Positions 16,257 to 25,696 of a stretch of 64,000 nucleotides of DNA are shown piece by piece. The position numbers and the translations under genes are program-made. The notes under the pieces were generated by a model, which saw only the letters and a program-made list of their open reading frames with translations, ran no database searches and was not told the origin of the DNA. How positions within the stretch are numbered: position 1 is the stretch's first letter; every line of letters begins with the position of its first letter. Source of the stretch: an uncultured Oscillospiraceae bacterium (GTDB taxonomy: Bacteria > Bacillota > Clostridia > Oscillospirales > Oscillospiraceae); the NCBI GenBank assembly GCA_934565655.1, contig CAKTIE010000004.1:1-64000 (forward strand). Direction: 5' to 3'.

Positions 16257-18731
16257 ATGGCAAAACGGAAGCGGGATCTGAACACCATTTATATATCGGA
16301 GCGGCTGCAGGAGTGCCTGCGGCCCATTTCACGCTGCGCGCTGACCACCGTGGTGGCCCCCATGGGCTACGGAAAGACCACCGCCGTCAACTGGTATCTG
16401 GGAGAGCGGGCCGGGACGGAGCCGCTGCGGGCCGTTCGCATCAGCGTGTATTCGGACAATGTGGCCATCTTCTGGAAGAGCGTACAGGACGCCTTTTCCT
16501 ATGCGGGGCTTCCGCTGCTGCGGGACTACGCCTGCCCCTCCGACGCCGCCGGGGCCAGCCTGCTGGCGGACGACCTGTGCCACGCACTGGCCGGGCCGGA
16601 GAGCTGCTATGTGTTCATTGACGATTTCCATCTGCTGACCGACGGGCGCATTACCGGCTTTATCTGCACGCTGGCCAACCGCCTGCCGGAAAACGTACAT
16701 ATGATCATCGCCAGCCGCGACCGCTTCCTGCCCAGTGAGGAGGCCCTGCGTCTGGGCGGAAGGGCCTACCAGATCGGCATCGAGCAGCTGCGGCTGAACC
16801 ACACGGAGTTGTCCGTCTATGCCCACCGCTGCGGCACGGATCTGACGGATGAGCAGATCGAGACGCTGCTCTATTCCAGCGAGGGCTGGTTCTCCGCGGT
16901 ATATCTGAACCTGCGCACCCTGTCCGAGCGCGGCGCGCTGCCGGATCGCACCTCGGATATCTACACCATGTTTTCCGCCGCCATGATCGACCCGCTGCCG
17001 CCGAAGCAGCGGGAATTTCTGGCGGTGATGGGCCTTGCGGACGAGTTTACCGCCGAGATGGCCCAGTTTGTCACGGGAAACAGGAACACCGCCGCGCTGC
17101 TGACCGCGCTGACGGAGCAGAACGCCTTTGTCAAGCGGCTGCCGGACGGCGTGACCTTCCGGTTCCACCATATGATGAAGGAATGTGCCGAGCAGACCTT
17201 TTCCGCCCTGAAGCCGGAAAAGCAGCGGTACTACCGGGATCGTTACGGCGCGTGGTATGAGACGCACCGCCAGTACCTGCACGCCATGTCCGCCTACCGG
17301 AAGAGCGGGAACGCTGACGCGCTGCTGCGGGTGGTGGAGCAGGATGCGGGCATCCTGCTGGCGGCGCTGCCTCCGGCTGATGTGCTGTTGTTCCTGGAGG
17401 AGTGTCCCGTACCGGTGCTGAAGGCCCATCCGCTGGCGCTGCTGGTGCTGATGCGCCGCATGTTCACCTGGCGGCAGATCCCCAGAATGATGGAGCTGAA
17501 GGCCCTGCTGCTGGCCTCCATCGAGGAGCATCCCGACATGCCGCAGACGGAGCGGGGCGACCTGCTGGGCGAATGCGACCTGATCATGAGCTTTCTGTGC
17601 TATAACGACATCAGCGCCATGAGCCGCCTGCACCGCAGCGCCAGCGCCCAGATGTCCCGTCCCGCCATCAGTATCCGCAACGAGGGCGGCTGGACCTTCG
17701 GCTCGCCGTCGGTGCTGATGATGTTCCACCGTGAGCCGGGGCAGCTGGACAAGGAGCTGGCGGAGATGGACGAGTGCATGCCCCACTACTATAAGATCAC
17801 CAACGGCCACGGACAGGGCGCGGAGAAGATCATGGCGGCGGAGGCCGCCTTCCAGAAGGGGCGGTTTGACGACACCCGGATCGCGCTGGAGGGTGCTTAC
17901 GCCCGGATCGAGGGCAACGGCCAGATGAACATGGCGCTGTGCTGCGACTTTCTGGCGTGGCGGCTGTCGCTGTGTACGGACGCCGCGCCCCGGTACGGCT
18001 TTGAGCAGCGCCGCGCGGCGCTGCTGCGGCAGCACAACACCGACTGGCTGAACATTCTGGACAGCACCTGCGCCTATTACTACGCGCTGCTGGGCCAGCC
18101 GGAGAAGGCACCGGAGGTGTTCCGGGAGCACCGGCTGTCCTCCGTCAACTTTCTGGCGCCCGGCAAGCCCATGATGGAGCTGATCGAAAATCAGGTCTAT
18201 CTGGCCCAGGGCGCTTACGCCCAGGTCATCGGCCGCAGCGAGGGTCTGCTGGGCCTGTGCGCGGGGATGCATTACGCGCTGGTGGCGCTGCACATCCGCT
18301 TGCAGACGGCGGCGGCCTATGCCCGGCTGGGCAAGCATGACGAGGCCTGCGCCCTGCTGGAGCAGGCGCTGCGCGCCGCCGCGCCGGACGGCTTCGTGAT
18401 GCCCTTCGCGGAGAATTACCGCTATCTGAAGCCGCTGCTGGCGGAGCTGCCGGGGACGGGGTTCACGGCGCGGATCATGGCCCTTGGCGAGGAGGAAGAG
18501 CGCCGCTGCCGGAAGCTGTCCTGCCCGGCGGTGTTCGCCGCCCTGACCCAGCGGGAGCAGCAGATCGCCGCCCTGATCGCCGACCGCCTCAGCAACCGCG
18601 AGATCGCGGAGGAGCTGTTCCTGTCCGAGGGCAGCGTGAAGCAGTATGTCAACCAGATCTACGGCAAGCTGGGGATCGAGGGCGACGTCCGCACCAAGCG
18701 GAAGCGTCTGGCGGAGCTGGCAAAGAGTTAA
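16257..18731 (+). CDS. Large MalT-like LuxR-family regulator (STAND ATPase)
   Basis: 824 residues. N-terminal STAND NTPase with Walker A APMGYGKT (34-41) and Walker B-like CYVFIDDFHLL near 120; long helical TPR-like middle (about 330-740); C-terminal LuxR HTH (about 755-815: LTQREQQIAALIADRLSNREIAEELFLSEGSVKQYVNQIYGKLGI). Such proteins, like MalT, switch on ATP and an inducer and activate transport or catabolic genes. The preceding orphan ABC ATPase or the following lipoprotein operon are candidate targets; nothing in the sequence proves it. Confidence 0.9.
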   Translation: MAKRKRDLNTIYISERLQECLRPISRCALTTVVAPMGYGKTTAVNWYLGERAGTEPLRAVRISVYSDNVAIFWKSVQDAFSYAGLPLLRDYACPSDAAGASLLADDLCHALAGPESCYVFIDDFHLLTDGRITGFICTLANRLPENVHMIIASRDRFLPSEEALRLGGRAYQIGIEQLRLNHTELSVYAHRCGTDLTDEQIETLLYSSEGWFSAVYLNLRTLSERGALPDRTSDIYTMFSAAMIDPLPPKQREFLAVMGLADEFTAEMAQFVTGNRNTAALLTALTEQNAFVKRLPDGVTFRFHHMMKECAEQTFSALKPEKQRYYRDRYGAWYETHRQYLHAMSAYRKSGNADALLRVVEQDAGILLAALPPADVLLFLEECPVPVLKAHPLALLVLMRRMFTWRQIPRMMELKALLLASIEEHPDMPQTERGDLLGECDLIMSFLCYNDISAMSRLHRSASAQMSRPAISIRNEGGWTFGSPSVLMMFHREPGQLDKELAEMDECMPHYYKITNGHGQGAEKIMAAEAAFQKGRFDDTRIALEGAYARIEGNGQMNMALCCDFLAWRLSLCTDAAPRYGFEQRRAALLRQHNTDWLNILDSTCAYYYALLGQPEKAPEVFREHRLSSVNFLAPGKPMMELIENQVYLAQGAYAQVIGRSEGLLGLCAGMHYALVALHIRLQTAAAYARLGKHDEACALLEQALRAAAPDGFVMPFAENYRYLKPLLAELPGTGFTARIMALGEEEERRCRKLSCPAVFAALTQREQQIAALIADRLSNREIAEELFLSEGSVKQYVNQIYGKLGIEGDVRTKRKRLAELAKS

Positions 18732-18752
18732 CCAAAGGTTAATAGGAATGGG

Positions 18753-18792
18753 AAAAGATCCACTGTACAATGTTGGTACAGTGGATCTTTTA
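18753..18792 (+). terminator. Terminator after the LuxR gene
   Basis: AAAGATCCACTGTAC stem with seven-base loop and perfect complement, ending in a T-run; symmetric enough to act on both strands. Confidence 0.9.
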
Positions 18793-18831
18793 TACCTTGA
18801 GGAAGGACAACACGGGAAAGGAGGAACGCAT

Positions 18832-19071
18832 TTGAACCGGAAATATATATCAGCCGTATCACCCCTGGCGGATTACGTTCTGCAGGTTGATTTTGTGTCC
18901 GGCAGCCGATTGCTTTTGGATATGAAGCCCTATCTGGATAAGCTTCGTTTCCGTCCCCTGACTGACCCACAGCTGTGGAACAGTGCCGTGACCAACGGCA
19001 TCTTCATCCGCTTCGGCAACGTGGAATTGAGCCATGACGAGCTGTTTGCCATGGCGGAGCGGGAACACTGA
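18832..19071 (+). CDS. DUF2442 domain protein
   Basis: 79 residues, reading NRKYISAVSPLADYVLQVDF after the start. The short beta-rich DUF2442 pattern is present (DYVLQVDFVSGSRLLLDMKPYL, then RFGNVELSHDELF). The best start is TTG 18832, placed seven bases after AAAGGAGG; the longer frame upstream runs through the previous gene's terminator. In many genomes DUF2442 proteins accompany small toxin-like partners, but none is visible. First gene of a run of seven same-strand genes to 23618. Confidence 0.72.
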   Translation: MNRKYISAVSPLADYVLQVDFVSGSRLLLDMKPYLDKLRFRPLTDPQLWNSAVTNGIFIRFGNVELSHDELFAMAEREH

Positions 19072-19099
19072 TCAAAAAATTGAAGGAGAGAGCAAAACG

Positions 19100-19846
19100 A
19101 TGAAAAACTGGAAAAAATATCTGGCCCTTGTGCTGGCACTGGTCATGTGCCTGACGCTGGCCGCCTGCGGCGGCACCGACGATAACGGCGGCAGCGAACC
19201 CAGCAGCGCCCCGGAATACTTCGAGGGCATGGTGAAGGATGACCAGCAGCTGGTGGACTACGGCATGTATAAGGGCGTCTGGTCCGGCGAGGACGGCAGC
19301 CAGCTGGTGGTGGCCCTGAACGACAGCGGCGACGAGATGCGCTTTGCCCTGTACGACGTCAACGAGGAACTGGCCGCCAGCGGCTACATTCAGATGGTGC
19401 AGGAATACAGCGCCGACTATTTCTATAATGAGCACGACGGCGTGGCCCACCACAGCTGGATGGACGATGACGGCACCCTCAATGTGGATTCCTTCGGCAG
19501 CTTCGTCTACGTCGGTGCTGTGGAGGATGGCGAGGGCGGCGGCAGCGACAATGCCGCCGGCGATTATGCCTTCCTGGCTGGTGCATGGTACATGGATGCC
19601 GCGGCCGATGCCGACAGCATCATCGAGATCGACGAGTACGGCAACTGGTCCCTGTCCGAGCGTCCCGGCGGCGACGGCGATCCCACCGAGGTGGACTGCG
19701 GCACGCTGGAGGTCAATTCCGCCGACGAGGGTCAGTACTTTGCCGTGTCCACCATGTTTGACGGCGTGGTCTATGACTTGACCGTGGTGGGCGACAACGT
19801 GATGTACTGGGGCGGCGAGAACGACTACTATCAGAAAATGGCGTAA
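19100..19846 (+). CDS. Secreted lipoprotein, paralogue 1
   Basis: 248 residues with a lipoprotein signal (MKNWKKYLALVLALVMC, lipobox LAAC). The mature part is very acidic and Gly/Ser-rich, in two beta-rich halves; the second half ends MYWGGENDYYQKM. That ending and the preceding EIDEYGNWSL block are shared with the next gene, so they are tandem paralogues. No enzymatic motif seen. AAGGAG ribosome site, 28 nt after the DUF2442 gene. Role unknown; anchored outside the membrane. Confidence 0.8.
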   Translation: MKNWKKYLALVLALVMCLTLAACGGTDDNGGSEPSSAPEYFEGMVKDDQQLVDYGMYKGVWSGEDGSQLVVALNDSGDEMRFALYDVNEELAASGYIQMVQEYSADYFYNEHDGVAHHSWMDDDGTLNVDSFGSFVYVGAVEDGEGGGSDNAAGDYAFLAGAWYMDAAADADSIIEIDEYGNWSLSERPGGDGDPTEVDCGTLEVNSADEGQYFAVSTMFDGVVYDLTVVGDNVMYWGGENDYYQKMA

Positions 19847-19862
19847 CGGATAAGGAGAAGAT

Positions 19863-20609
19863 ATGATGAAAAAGCTTTTTGCACTTATGCTGGCGCTGGT
19901 GCTGTGCCTGAGCCTGATGGCCTGCGGCGGTGAACAGAACGAGGATCCCAACGACGTGGTGGGCGACGACTGGCGCGTGAGCGGCATCGTCCGTGACTAC
20001 GGCAGCATCACCCGCAACGGTGAGGATACCGAGGTGCTGGTGTGCATCAACAACGACAGCGCCGACTTCTATCTGGACGATGAGACTCAGACCCTGTACG
20101 ACTATGTGGACTATCCCATCACCCTTCAGGGCGACCCCTGGGAGGAGTTCCAGAGCATCGACTTTGCTGACCGGAACGGCGACGGCAACGGCGACGTGGC
20201 CATGCTGTTCGAACTGGACGGCCAGCAGGTGCTGATGGTGTGGTTCTGGGACGCGGATACCGAAGGCTATGTGTTCCAGCCGGAGGAGTCTCAGGTGTCG
20301 GACTTTGCTGACGGAGAGAGCGTGTCTCACCTGGGCTTCGAGGGTACCTGGTATCTGGACGGTGACGAGACGGAGGACAGCGTGATCATCATCGGCGCTG
20401 TCGGCGACTGGGTGCTGTATGACCAGCAGGGCGACACCCGGACCGCCATCGACAGCGGTCTGCTCCGTTTGGTGGATGAGGCGCAGGGACACTACGCCGC
20501 TGATTCTGAGCAGTTTGACGATGTCTCCTACCTCATTGCGACAGCCGGTGAAAACGGCATGTACTGGGGCGTTACCGGCGACTACGATTACTACGAGCGC
20601 CTGGACTGA
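19863..20609 (+). CDS. Secreted lipoprotein, paralogue 2
   Basis: 248 residues, same length as the previous gene. Lipobox LMAC after MMKKLFALMLALVLCLS. The C-terminal half aligns with paralogue 1 (DSVIIIGAVGDWVLYDQQ ... MYWGVTGDYDYYERL). Strongly acidic. Either of two adjacent ATG codons (19863, 19866) could be used; AAGGAG is five and eight bases away. Follows paralogue 1 by 16 nt, so co-transcribed. No recognised domain. Confidence 0.8.
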   Translation: MMKKLFALMLALVLCLSLMACGGEQNEDPNDVVGDDWRVSGIVRDYGSITRNGEDTEVLVCINNDSADFYLDDETQTLYDYVDYPITLQGDPWEEFQSIDFADRNGDGNGDVAMLFELDGQQVLMVWFWDADTEGYVFQPEESQVSDFADGESVSHLGFEGTWYLDGDETEDSVIIIGAVGDWVLYDQQGDTRTAIDSGLLRLVDEAQGHYAADSEQFDDVSYLIATAGENGMYWGVTGDYDYYERLD

Positions 20610-20631
20610 GCGGCGCGGAAAGGGGCAAGCC

Positions 20632-21564
20632 ATGAAGAAAAATTGCCTGACCCTTTTGCTGGCGCTGGTGCTGGCCCTGAGCCTGACGGCCTGCGGCGGC
20701 AGTGACGGCTACGACGATTCCAACGACCCGGTCAGCGCATGGGATGTGCTGGCCGACGAGGATCTCAGCGACGACGTTACCGTGTGGCAGGGTGACGACG
20801 GAAGCCAGCTGCTGCTGGACATTTCCACCAGCGGCTACACCTTCCGCACCTGGTATGGCCGGGTCGGAATGGGCAGCCTGTTCCGGGATGAACACGGCCT
20901 GGGCCTCAAGTACAGCGAGATCGACTCCGACCGCTACTATTATCTGGTGAAGGAGGGCGGCGGCTTTACCGTGCGCCATGAGGGCGCCGGTGAGGGCAGC
21001 AGCTACGGCGAGATCAACGACCTGCACTTCGAGCCGTCCCAGGGCGAGATGGCCCCCTATGACATCAGCCTGCTGGACGGTGTGTGGCAGAACGCTCTGG
21101 GCGAGACCTTCGCCTTTGATACCGGCCGGATGCGGGTCATTGAGTGTTTTACCGACCGCACCATGAGCAGCGGCCCGCTGTATGAGAGCACCGATGGCCG
21201 CGGCCCCTTTGTGACCGGCCCCGAGATCCTCTATCCCTGCCTCAGTGCCGACAGCAATGCCTTTGTGCTGTTTTCCGACGGCGGCGCGCCCCGTGAGGAG
21301 GACGCTGACAGCACCGGTGTATTCTACCGCAATGGCGACATGGCGGCGTATGCCGATCCGGAAAACGCCTGCTTCGAGGAATCGGACGGCAGGCTGTGGT
21401 ACTATGACGGCGTGAATTACTTCGCGGTGCCGGAGGGCTATACGCTGAGCGAGGACGGCATGGCCTACGATGCATACGGCAGACCCTTTGCACCCGAATG
21501 GCCGGAGGAGCCGTATGATCCCGCGGCGACCTGGGGTGAGAACTGGCTGGAGGAAAACTGGTAA
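20632..21564 (+). CDS. Secreted lipoprotein, third of the cluster
   Basis: 310 residues; signal MKKNCLTLLLALVLALS with lipobox LTAC. Mature region acidic, with two similar-looking beta-rich blocks (VWQGDDGSQLLLDISTSGYTF and DGVWQNALGETFAFDTGRM) and an aromatic, Pro/Glu-rich tail. It shares the signal type and DDGSQL-like phrase with paralogue 1 but little else, so it is a more distant relative or an unrelated lipoprotein. Starts 22 nt after paralogue 2, ribosome site AAGGGG. Confidence 0.78.
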   Translation: MKKNCLTLLLALVLALSLTACGGSDGYDDSNDPVSAWDVLADEDLSDDVTVWQGDDGSQLLLDISTSGYTFRTWYGRVGMGSLFRDEHGLGLKYSEIDSDRYYYLVKEGGGFTVRHEGAGEGSSYGEINDLHFEPSQGEMAPYDISLLDGVWQNALGETFAFDTGRMRVIECFTDRTMSSGPLYESTDGRGPFVTGPEILYPCLSADSNAFVLFSDGGAPREEDADSTGVFYRNGDMAAYADPENACFEESDGRLWYYDGVNYFAVPEGYTLSEDGMAYDAYGRPFAPEWPEEPYDPAATWGENWLEENW

Positions 21565-21577
21565 GGAGAATACCAAT

Positions 21578-22522
21578 ATGAAGAAAGAGAAAGAGCCCGC
21601 CGCCGGTATGGAGAGAATGACCGACGCGGAGCTGTCGAAAAAGCTGGGGAGCTATCAGCGAACGGAGAGCATCGGCATATTGCTGGGCGTCATTCTGGTG
21701 ATCGCCGGGTGCATCACAATGTTTATACGGCGTGACCCCCTGCTGATCTGCGCGTTGGTGTTCCCCGGTGTGGCGCTGTTTCTGCTGGTGGCAAAGCCCG
21801 CCCAGAAGAAGAAAAAGGCGCTGATGCAGCAGCAGCTGGGCGGCTTCTTCCGCACAGAGCTGACAAAAGCCTTCGGCCCGGAGCCGGAGCCGGCCACGCT
21901 GCCCATCGACTGGGCGTACATGGCGGCGGCAAAGCTGTCGAATGTACCCTTTACGGAGTGCAGCGTGACGGATTTCCACGAGGGCGAGCACAAGGGGCTG
22001 CGGTTCTCCGCCGCCAATGTGGAGCTGCGCCGCACCGTAGAGGAAAAGTCCGGTCCCGGCAACGAAAACTGGATGACCCGGACCGAGACGCTGTTCCGCG
22101 GCATCGTGGTCCGGTGCAAGGATATCTGCGACCCGGCGTTGGACATCACCCTGAACGACATGTTCCAGGAACGGAAGAAGGACGACATCACCGACCCTGC
22201 CGCTTTCCGGAAGCACTTTGCCGCCCATACGGCGGATGGCCGGGAGGCGGACGATCAGGTCACGCCGCAGCTGCGTGAGCTGGTGAAAAAGCTGGAGACC
22301 ACCTCCAGCACCGCCAAGCTGTGCGGCCTTATCCTCCGTGACGGCGATCTGGCGCTGGCGCTGAACACCCGGTATGTGTTTGCGGGCGTTCCGGAGGAGC
22401 TGGATCTGCGGGATATCGACGGTATCCGCAAATGGTTCACCGCCTCGCTGAGCGGCATGGGCAATCTGCTGGAGCTGCTGATGGAGAGTCCCGTGCTGAA
22501 CCGCGCGGGCGCAAAGGAGTAA
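21578..22522 (+). CDS. DUF3137-like membrane protein A
   Basis: 314 residues: cytoplasmic charged N-terminus, two membrane helices at about 31-50 and 53-70, basic stretch KPAQKKKKA, then a ~240-residue soluble domain. The soluble part carries FTECSVTDFHEGEHKGLRFSAA ... FRGIVVRC, which resembles DUF3137 (a family of membrane-anchored proteins of unknown role). AAGGAG ribosome site, 13 nt after the lipoprotein gene. Family assignment is moderate. Confidence 0.65.
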   Translation: MKKEKEPAAGMERMTDAELSKKLGSYQRTESIGILLGVILVIAGCITMFIRRDPLLICALVFPGVALFLLVAKPAQKKKKALMQQQLGGFFRTELTKAFGPEPEPATLPIDWAYMAAAKLSNVPFTECSVTDFHEGEHKGLRFSAANVELRRTVEEKSGPGNENWMTRTETLFRGIVVRCKDICDPALDITLNDMFQERKKDDITDPAAFRKHFAAHTADGREADDQVTPQLRELVKKLETTSSTAKLCGLILRDGDLALALNTRYVFAGVPEELDLRDIDGIRKWFTASLSGMGNLLELLMESPVLNRAGAKE

Positions 22523-22525
22523 CGC

Positions 22526-23401
22526 ATGGAAGAACAGAAAAACAAGCTGACAGACCGGCAGCTTGCCGGTGAGATGCGGAAGGGCAGGCGCGGCGGCGCG
22601 GGCGGCAAGCTTTTGGTCGGCCTGGGCGCTGTGGTGGTGCTGATCGGTATCATCATGAACGGCTCTATCCCCGTGGTCATCGTGGGCGTGCTGATCGCCG
22701 GTCTTGGCGAGTGGCTCAAGGGGAAGAGCAAAGGCTCCGCTGACCGCCAGGTGTATGACACCATCGTGCCGGACGTGGTAAACGCGGTCTTTGACAACGT
22801 GGAGATGGAGCCTGCACAGCACCTCCTGGATGCCAAGGACACCAATATTCCCCTGCCTGACCACACCTATTGCGGCGGCAGCGGCTATGTCCGGGGAACG
22901 TATCAGGGCCTGACCGCGGAGCTGTGCACCGTCACGCTGACGGACGCCAAAGAGTTCCATCGGGAGGAGACCGGCCTGTGGGAGAAGAATGAGCAGGTGG
23001 TCTATACCGGCCAGTGGATGCTGTGCGAGCTGGGCCGGGAATTCCCCACGTGGCTGACCATCTGGCCCCGGGGCAAGCTGGATAAGCTGTTCAACGCCAG
23101 CACCATCAAAACGGAGAACGAGGAATTCAACAAGAAGTTCAATCTCAGCAGCGACGATGAGCAGGCGGCCCTGCACATCCTGAACCCCAGCCGGATGGAG
23201 CGGCTCATGAAGCTGGCGGAGACCTCTGGCAAATTCGCCGCCAACCTCAACACCGACGGCAGGCTGTATATCGCCTGCCATTGTGACCGGGGCTTCTTCG
23301 ACGCCGGTAAGGGCCGGGAGAAGCCGGACGCGCTGCGCCGGCGCTATACCAACGAGCTGAAGTGGTTCACCGATGTGATTGACACCTTCCGCCCGCTGTA
23401 A
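22526..23401 (+). CDS. DUF3137-like membrane protein B
   Basis: 291 residues with the same layout as the preceding gene: charged N-terminus, hydrophobic span at about 29-62, then a soluble domain containing GGSGYVRGTYQGLTAELCTVTLTD and a C-terminal ALNT/NLNTDGRLYIAC-type strand. It starts 3 nt after gene A and is probably a diverged tandem duplicate, suggesting a hetero-oligomer. No catalytic motif visible. Confidence 0.65.
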   Translation: MEEQKNKLTDRQLAGEMRKGRRGGAGGKLLVGLGAVVVLIGIIMNGSIPVVIVGVLIAGLGEWLKGKSKGSADRQVYDTIVPDVVNAVFDNVEMEPAQHLLDAKDTNIPLPDHTYCGGSGYVRGTYQGLTAELCTVTLTDAKEFHREETGLWEKNEQVVYTGQWMLCELGREFPTWLTIWPRGKLDKLFNASTIKTENEEFNKKFNLSSDDEQAALHILNPSRMERLMKLAETSGKFAANLNTDGRLYIACHCDRGFFDAGKGREKPDALRRRYTNELKWFTDVIDTFRPL

Positions 23402-23414
23402 AGGAGGGAGACAT

Positions 23415-23618
23415 ATGCCTTTGTGGCTTGCTGTATTGCTGCTTCTGGCGGCTGTGGCCGGTATCGTGCTGGCCTGTAAGCTGCTGCGGAAAAACCGGAC
23501 GGCGCGGATCCTGTGTATCGTGGGCTGCGCTCTGATCGCGCTGGCCTGCGCCGTCTATATCGGGCTGACGTTTATTTTTGTCGACGCAGCCATGAATCAG
23601 CCCGTCGATACCCTGTAA
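23415..23618 (+). CDS. Small two-helix membrane protein
   Basis: 67 residues with two membrane helices (MPLWLAVLLLLAAVAGIVL and ILCIVGCALIALACAVYIGL) separated by a basic loop KLLRKNRTAR. AAGGAGGGAG ribosome site, 13 nt after the DUF3137-like gene, last gene of the envelope operon. Function unknown. Confidence 0.75.
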   Translation: MPLWLAVLLLLAAVAGIVLACKLLRKNRTARILCIVGCALIALACAVYIGLTFIFVDAAMNQPVDTL

Positions 23619-23663
23619 AAGGCGTTTTCGGATTTGCCGGTCTCTTTCGGCAGAAATTTTAGG

Positions 23664-23702
23664 CAAAGCAAAAAAGCACGCTTCGGCGTGCTTTTTTGCA
23701 TA
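23664..23702. terminator. Bidirectional terminator
   Basis: GCAAAAAAGCACGC / GCGTGCTTTTTTGC perfect stem with a TTCG tetraloop; serves the envelope operon and the convergent ygiQ operon. Confidence 0.93.
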
Positions 23703-23710
23703 ATATCACA

Positions 23711-25696
23711 CTATTTTCCGCTCTTTTTTGCCCGCTGCCTGGCAAAGGTGGCTTTTTTCTTGGGGGACATTTTGCCCTTCTGCCCGTCGGTGCGGCGGCC
23801 CCTGTGGACGGTGCCCTCCGGCTTGGGCGGACGGCCGTCCTTTTTCTTTTTGGGCGGCTGCTGCCGCTCCTCCGGCTTCAGGCCGAAGTATTTCTCGCCC
23901 TTCACCGGGCGGATGAGGCAGTCCGGTGTAAAGCCGATGAGGTCGGTGCGCTCCGTTTTCTCCAGCGCCTCGATCACCAGCGCGCGCCTGTCGCCCCGGC
24001 CCCATTGCAGCAGCGCCCTTTGCAGCGCCTTGTCATGGGGATCTCGGGCCACATATACCGGCTTCATGGTGCGGGGGTCGATGCCGGTATAGTACATGCA
24101 GGTGGACATGGTGCCGGGGGTGGGGTAGAAGTCCTGCACCTGCTCCGGCTGGTGGCCGGTGCGCTTGAGAAACACCGCCAGCTCCACCGCGTCGTTCAGC
24201 GTGCAGCCGGGGTGAGAGGACATGAGATACGGCACCAGATACTGCTCCCGCCCGTCGGACTCGTTCAGCTTCTGATATTGCCGCCAGAATTTCAGGAACA
24301 CGTCGAAATGGGGCTTGCCCATATAGTCCAGCACGCTGCTGACGCAATGCTCCGGCGCCACCTTCAGCTGGCCGCTGACGTGATAGTCCACCAGCTCCTT
24401 GAAGAAGTCCTTGTTTTTGTCCTGTAACATATAGTCATACCGCACGCCGCTGCGGACGAACACCTTCTTGATGCCGGGGATCTTCCGCATCCGCTGCAAA
24501 AGCTCCGTATACTCGCTATGGTCGGCGTCCAGATTCTTGCAGGGCTCCGGCGCAAGGCAGGATTTGCCCTTGCACATGCCGTGCTCTTTCTGCTGGCGGC
24601 AGGAGGTATGGCGGAAGTTGGCGCTGGGGCCGCCTACGTCGTGGATGTATCCCTTGAATCTGGGATCATGGGTCAGCAGCTCCGCCTCCGAGAGCACCGA
24701 CTCGATGCTGCGGGAGGTGACCATCCGTCCCTGATGGAAGGCCAGGGCGCAGAAATTGCACCCGCCGAAGCAGCCCCGGTTGTGGCAGATGGAGAACCGT
24801 ACCTCCTCAATGGCGGGGATGCCCTCGGTATACATGGGATGCACCTCGCGGGTGAAGGGCAGGTCGTAGAGCCTGTCCAGCGCCTGGCGGTTCAGGGGAC
24901 GCTGGGGCGGATTCACCAGAAGCCAGCGGCCCTGACACTGCTGCAGAATAGCCTTGCCCCGGATGGGGTCGTGCTCATCATACTGCACCTTGGTGGCCTG
25001 GGCATAGGCGGTCTTGTCGCTCTGCACCTCCTCGAAGGAGGGACACGTCACCTCGTGATACCGGCACACCGCCGGGTCGGTGACGATGCAGGCGGTGCCG
25101 CGGACATCGGTGATGTCGCTTACCGGTGTTTTCGCCGCCAGACGGCGGGCGATCTCCACCGTGGCACTCTCGCCCATGCCGTACACCAGCAGGTCGGCAG
25201 GCGCGTCAAACAGGATGGGACGGCGCACCTTGTCATCCCAGTAGTCATAATGGGCAAACCGCCGCAGCGACGCCTCCAATCCGCCGATGACGATGGGGGT
25301 GTCGGAAAAGGCTTCCCTTGCCCGGTTGGCATAGACGATGGTGGGCCGGTCGGGCCGGAAGCCCAGCTTGCCGCCGGGACTGTATAAGTCCTGCGTCCGC
25401 CGCCGCTTGGCCACTGTATAGTGGGCCACCATGGAGTCCAGATTGCCACCGCCGATCAGCACGCCGTACCGGGGCTTGCCCATGGCGCGGAAGGCCTCGG
25501 CATCGTGCCAGTCCGGCTGGGCCAGCACCGCCACGCGGTAGCCCTCGCCCTCCAGCAGCCGGGCGATAATGGCGCTGCCGAAGCTGGGATGGTCGATATA
25601 GCCGTCCGCCGTCACCACCAGAAAGTCATAGTAGTACCAGCCCCGGTCGATCATCTCGTCCCGGCTCACCGGCAAAAATTCCGTTCCCTTTACCAT
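23711..25696 (-). CDS. ygiQ: YgiQ family radical SAM protein
   Basis: 661 residues. N-terminal domain with SRDEMIDRGW and GYIDHPSFGSAIIARLLE, then the radical SAM core with CX3CX2C cluster motif CFGGCNFC near residue 310, and a basic Lys/Arg/Pro-rich C-terminal tail (PPKKKKDGRPPKPEG). The YgiQ family is widely conserved, of unknown substrate. Last gene of a three-gene operon; its ATG overlaps the stop of the phosphatase-GNAT gene (ATGGTAA). Confidence 0.95.
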   Translation of the reverse strand: MVKGTEFLPVSRDEMIDRGWYYYDFLVVTADGYIDHPSFGSAIIARLLEGEGYRVAVLAQPDWHDAEAFRAMGKPRYGVLIGGGNLDSMVAHYTVAKRRRTQDLYSPGGKLGFRPDRPTIVYANRAREAFSDTPIVIGGLEASLRRFAHYDYWDDKVRRPILFDAPADLLVYGMGESATVEIARRLAAKTPVSDITDVRGTACIVTDPAVCRYHEVTCPSFEEVQSDKTAYAQATKVQYDEHDPIRGKAILQQCQGRWLLVNPPQRPLNRQALDRLYDLPFTREVHPMYTEGIPAIEEVRFSICHNRGCFGGCNFCALAFHQGRMVTSRSIESVLSEAELLTHDPRFKGYIHDVGGPSANFRHTSCRQQKEHGMCKGKSCLAPEPCKNLDADHSEYTELLQRMRKIPGIKKVFVRSGVRYDYMLQDKNKDFFKELVDYHVSGQLKVAPEHCVSSVLDYMGKPHFDVFLKFWRQYQKLNESDGREQYLVPYLMSSHPGCTLNDAVELAVFLKRTGHQPEQVQDFYPTPGTMSTCMYYTGIDPRTMKPVYVARDPHDKALQRALLQWGRGDRRALVIEALEKTERTDLIGFTPDCLIRPVKGEKYFGLKPEERQQPPKKKKDGRPPKPEGTVHRGRRTDGQKGKMSPKKKATFARQRAKKSGK

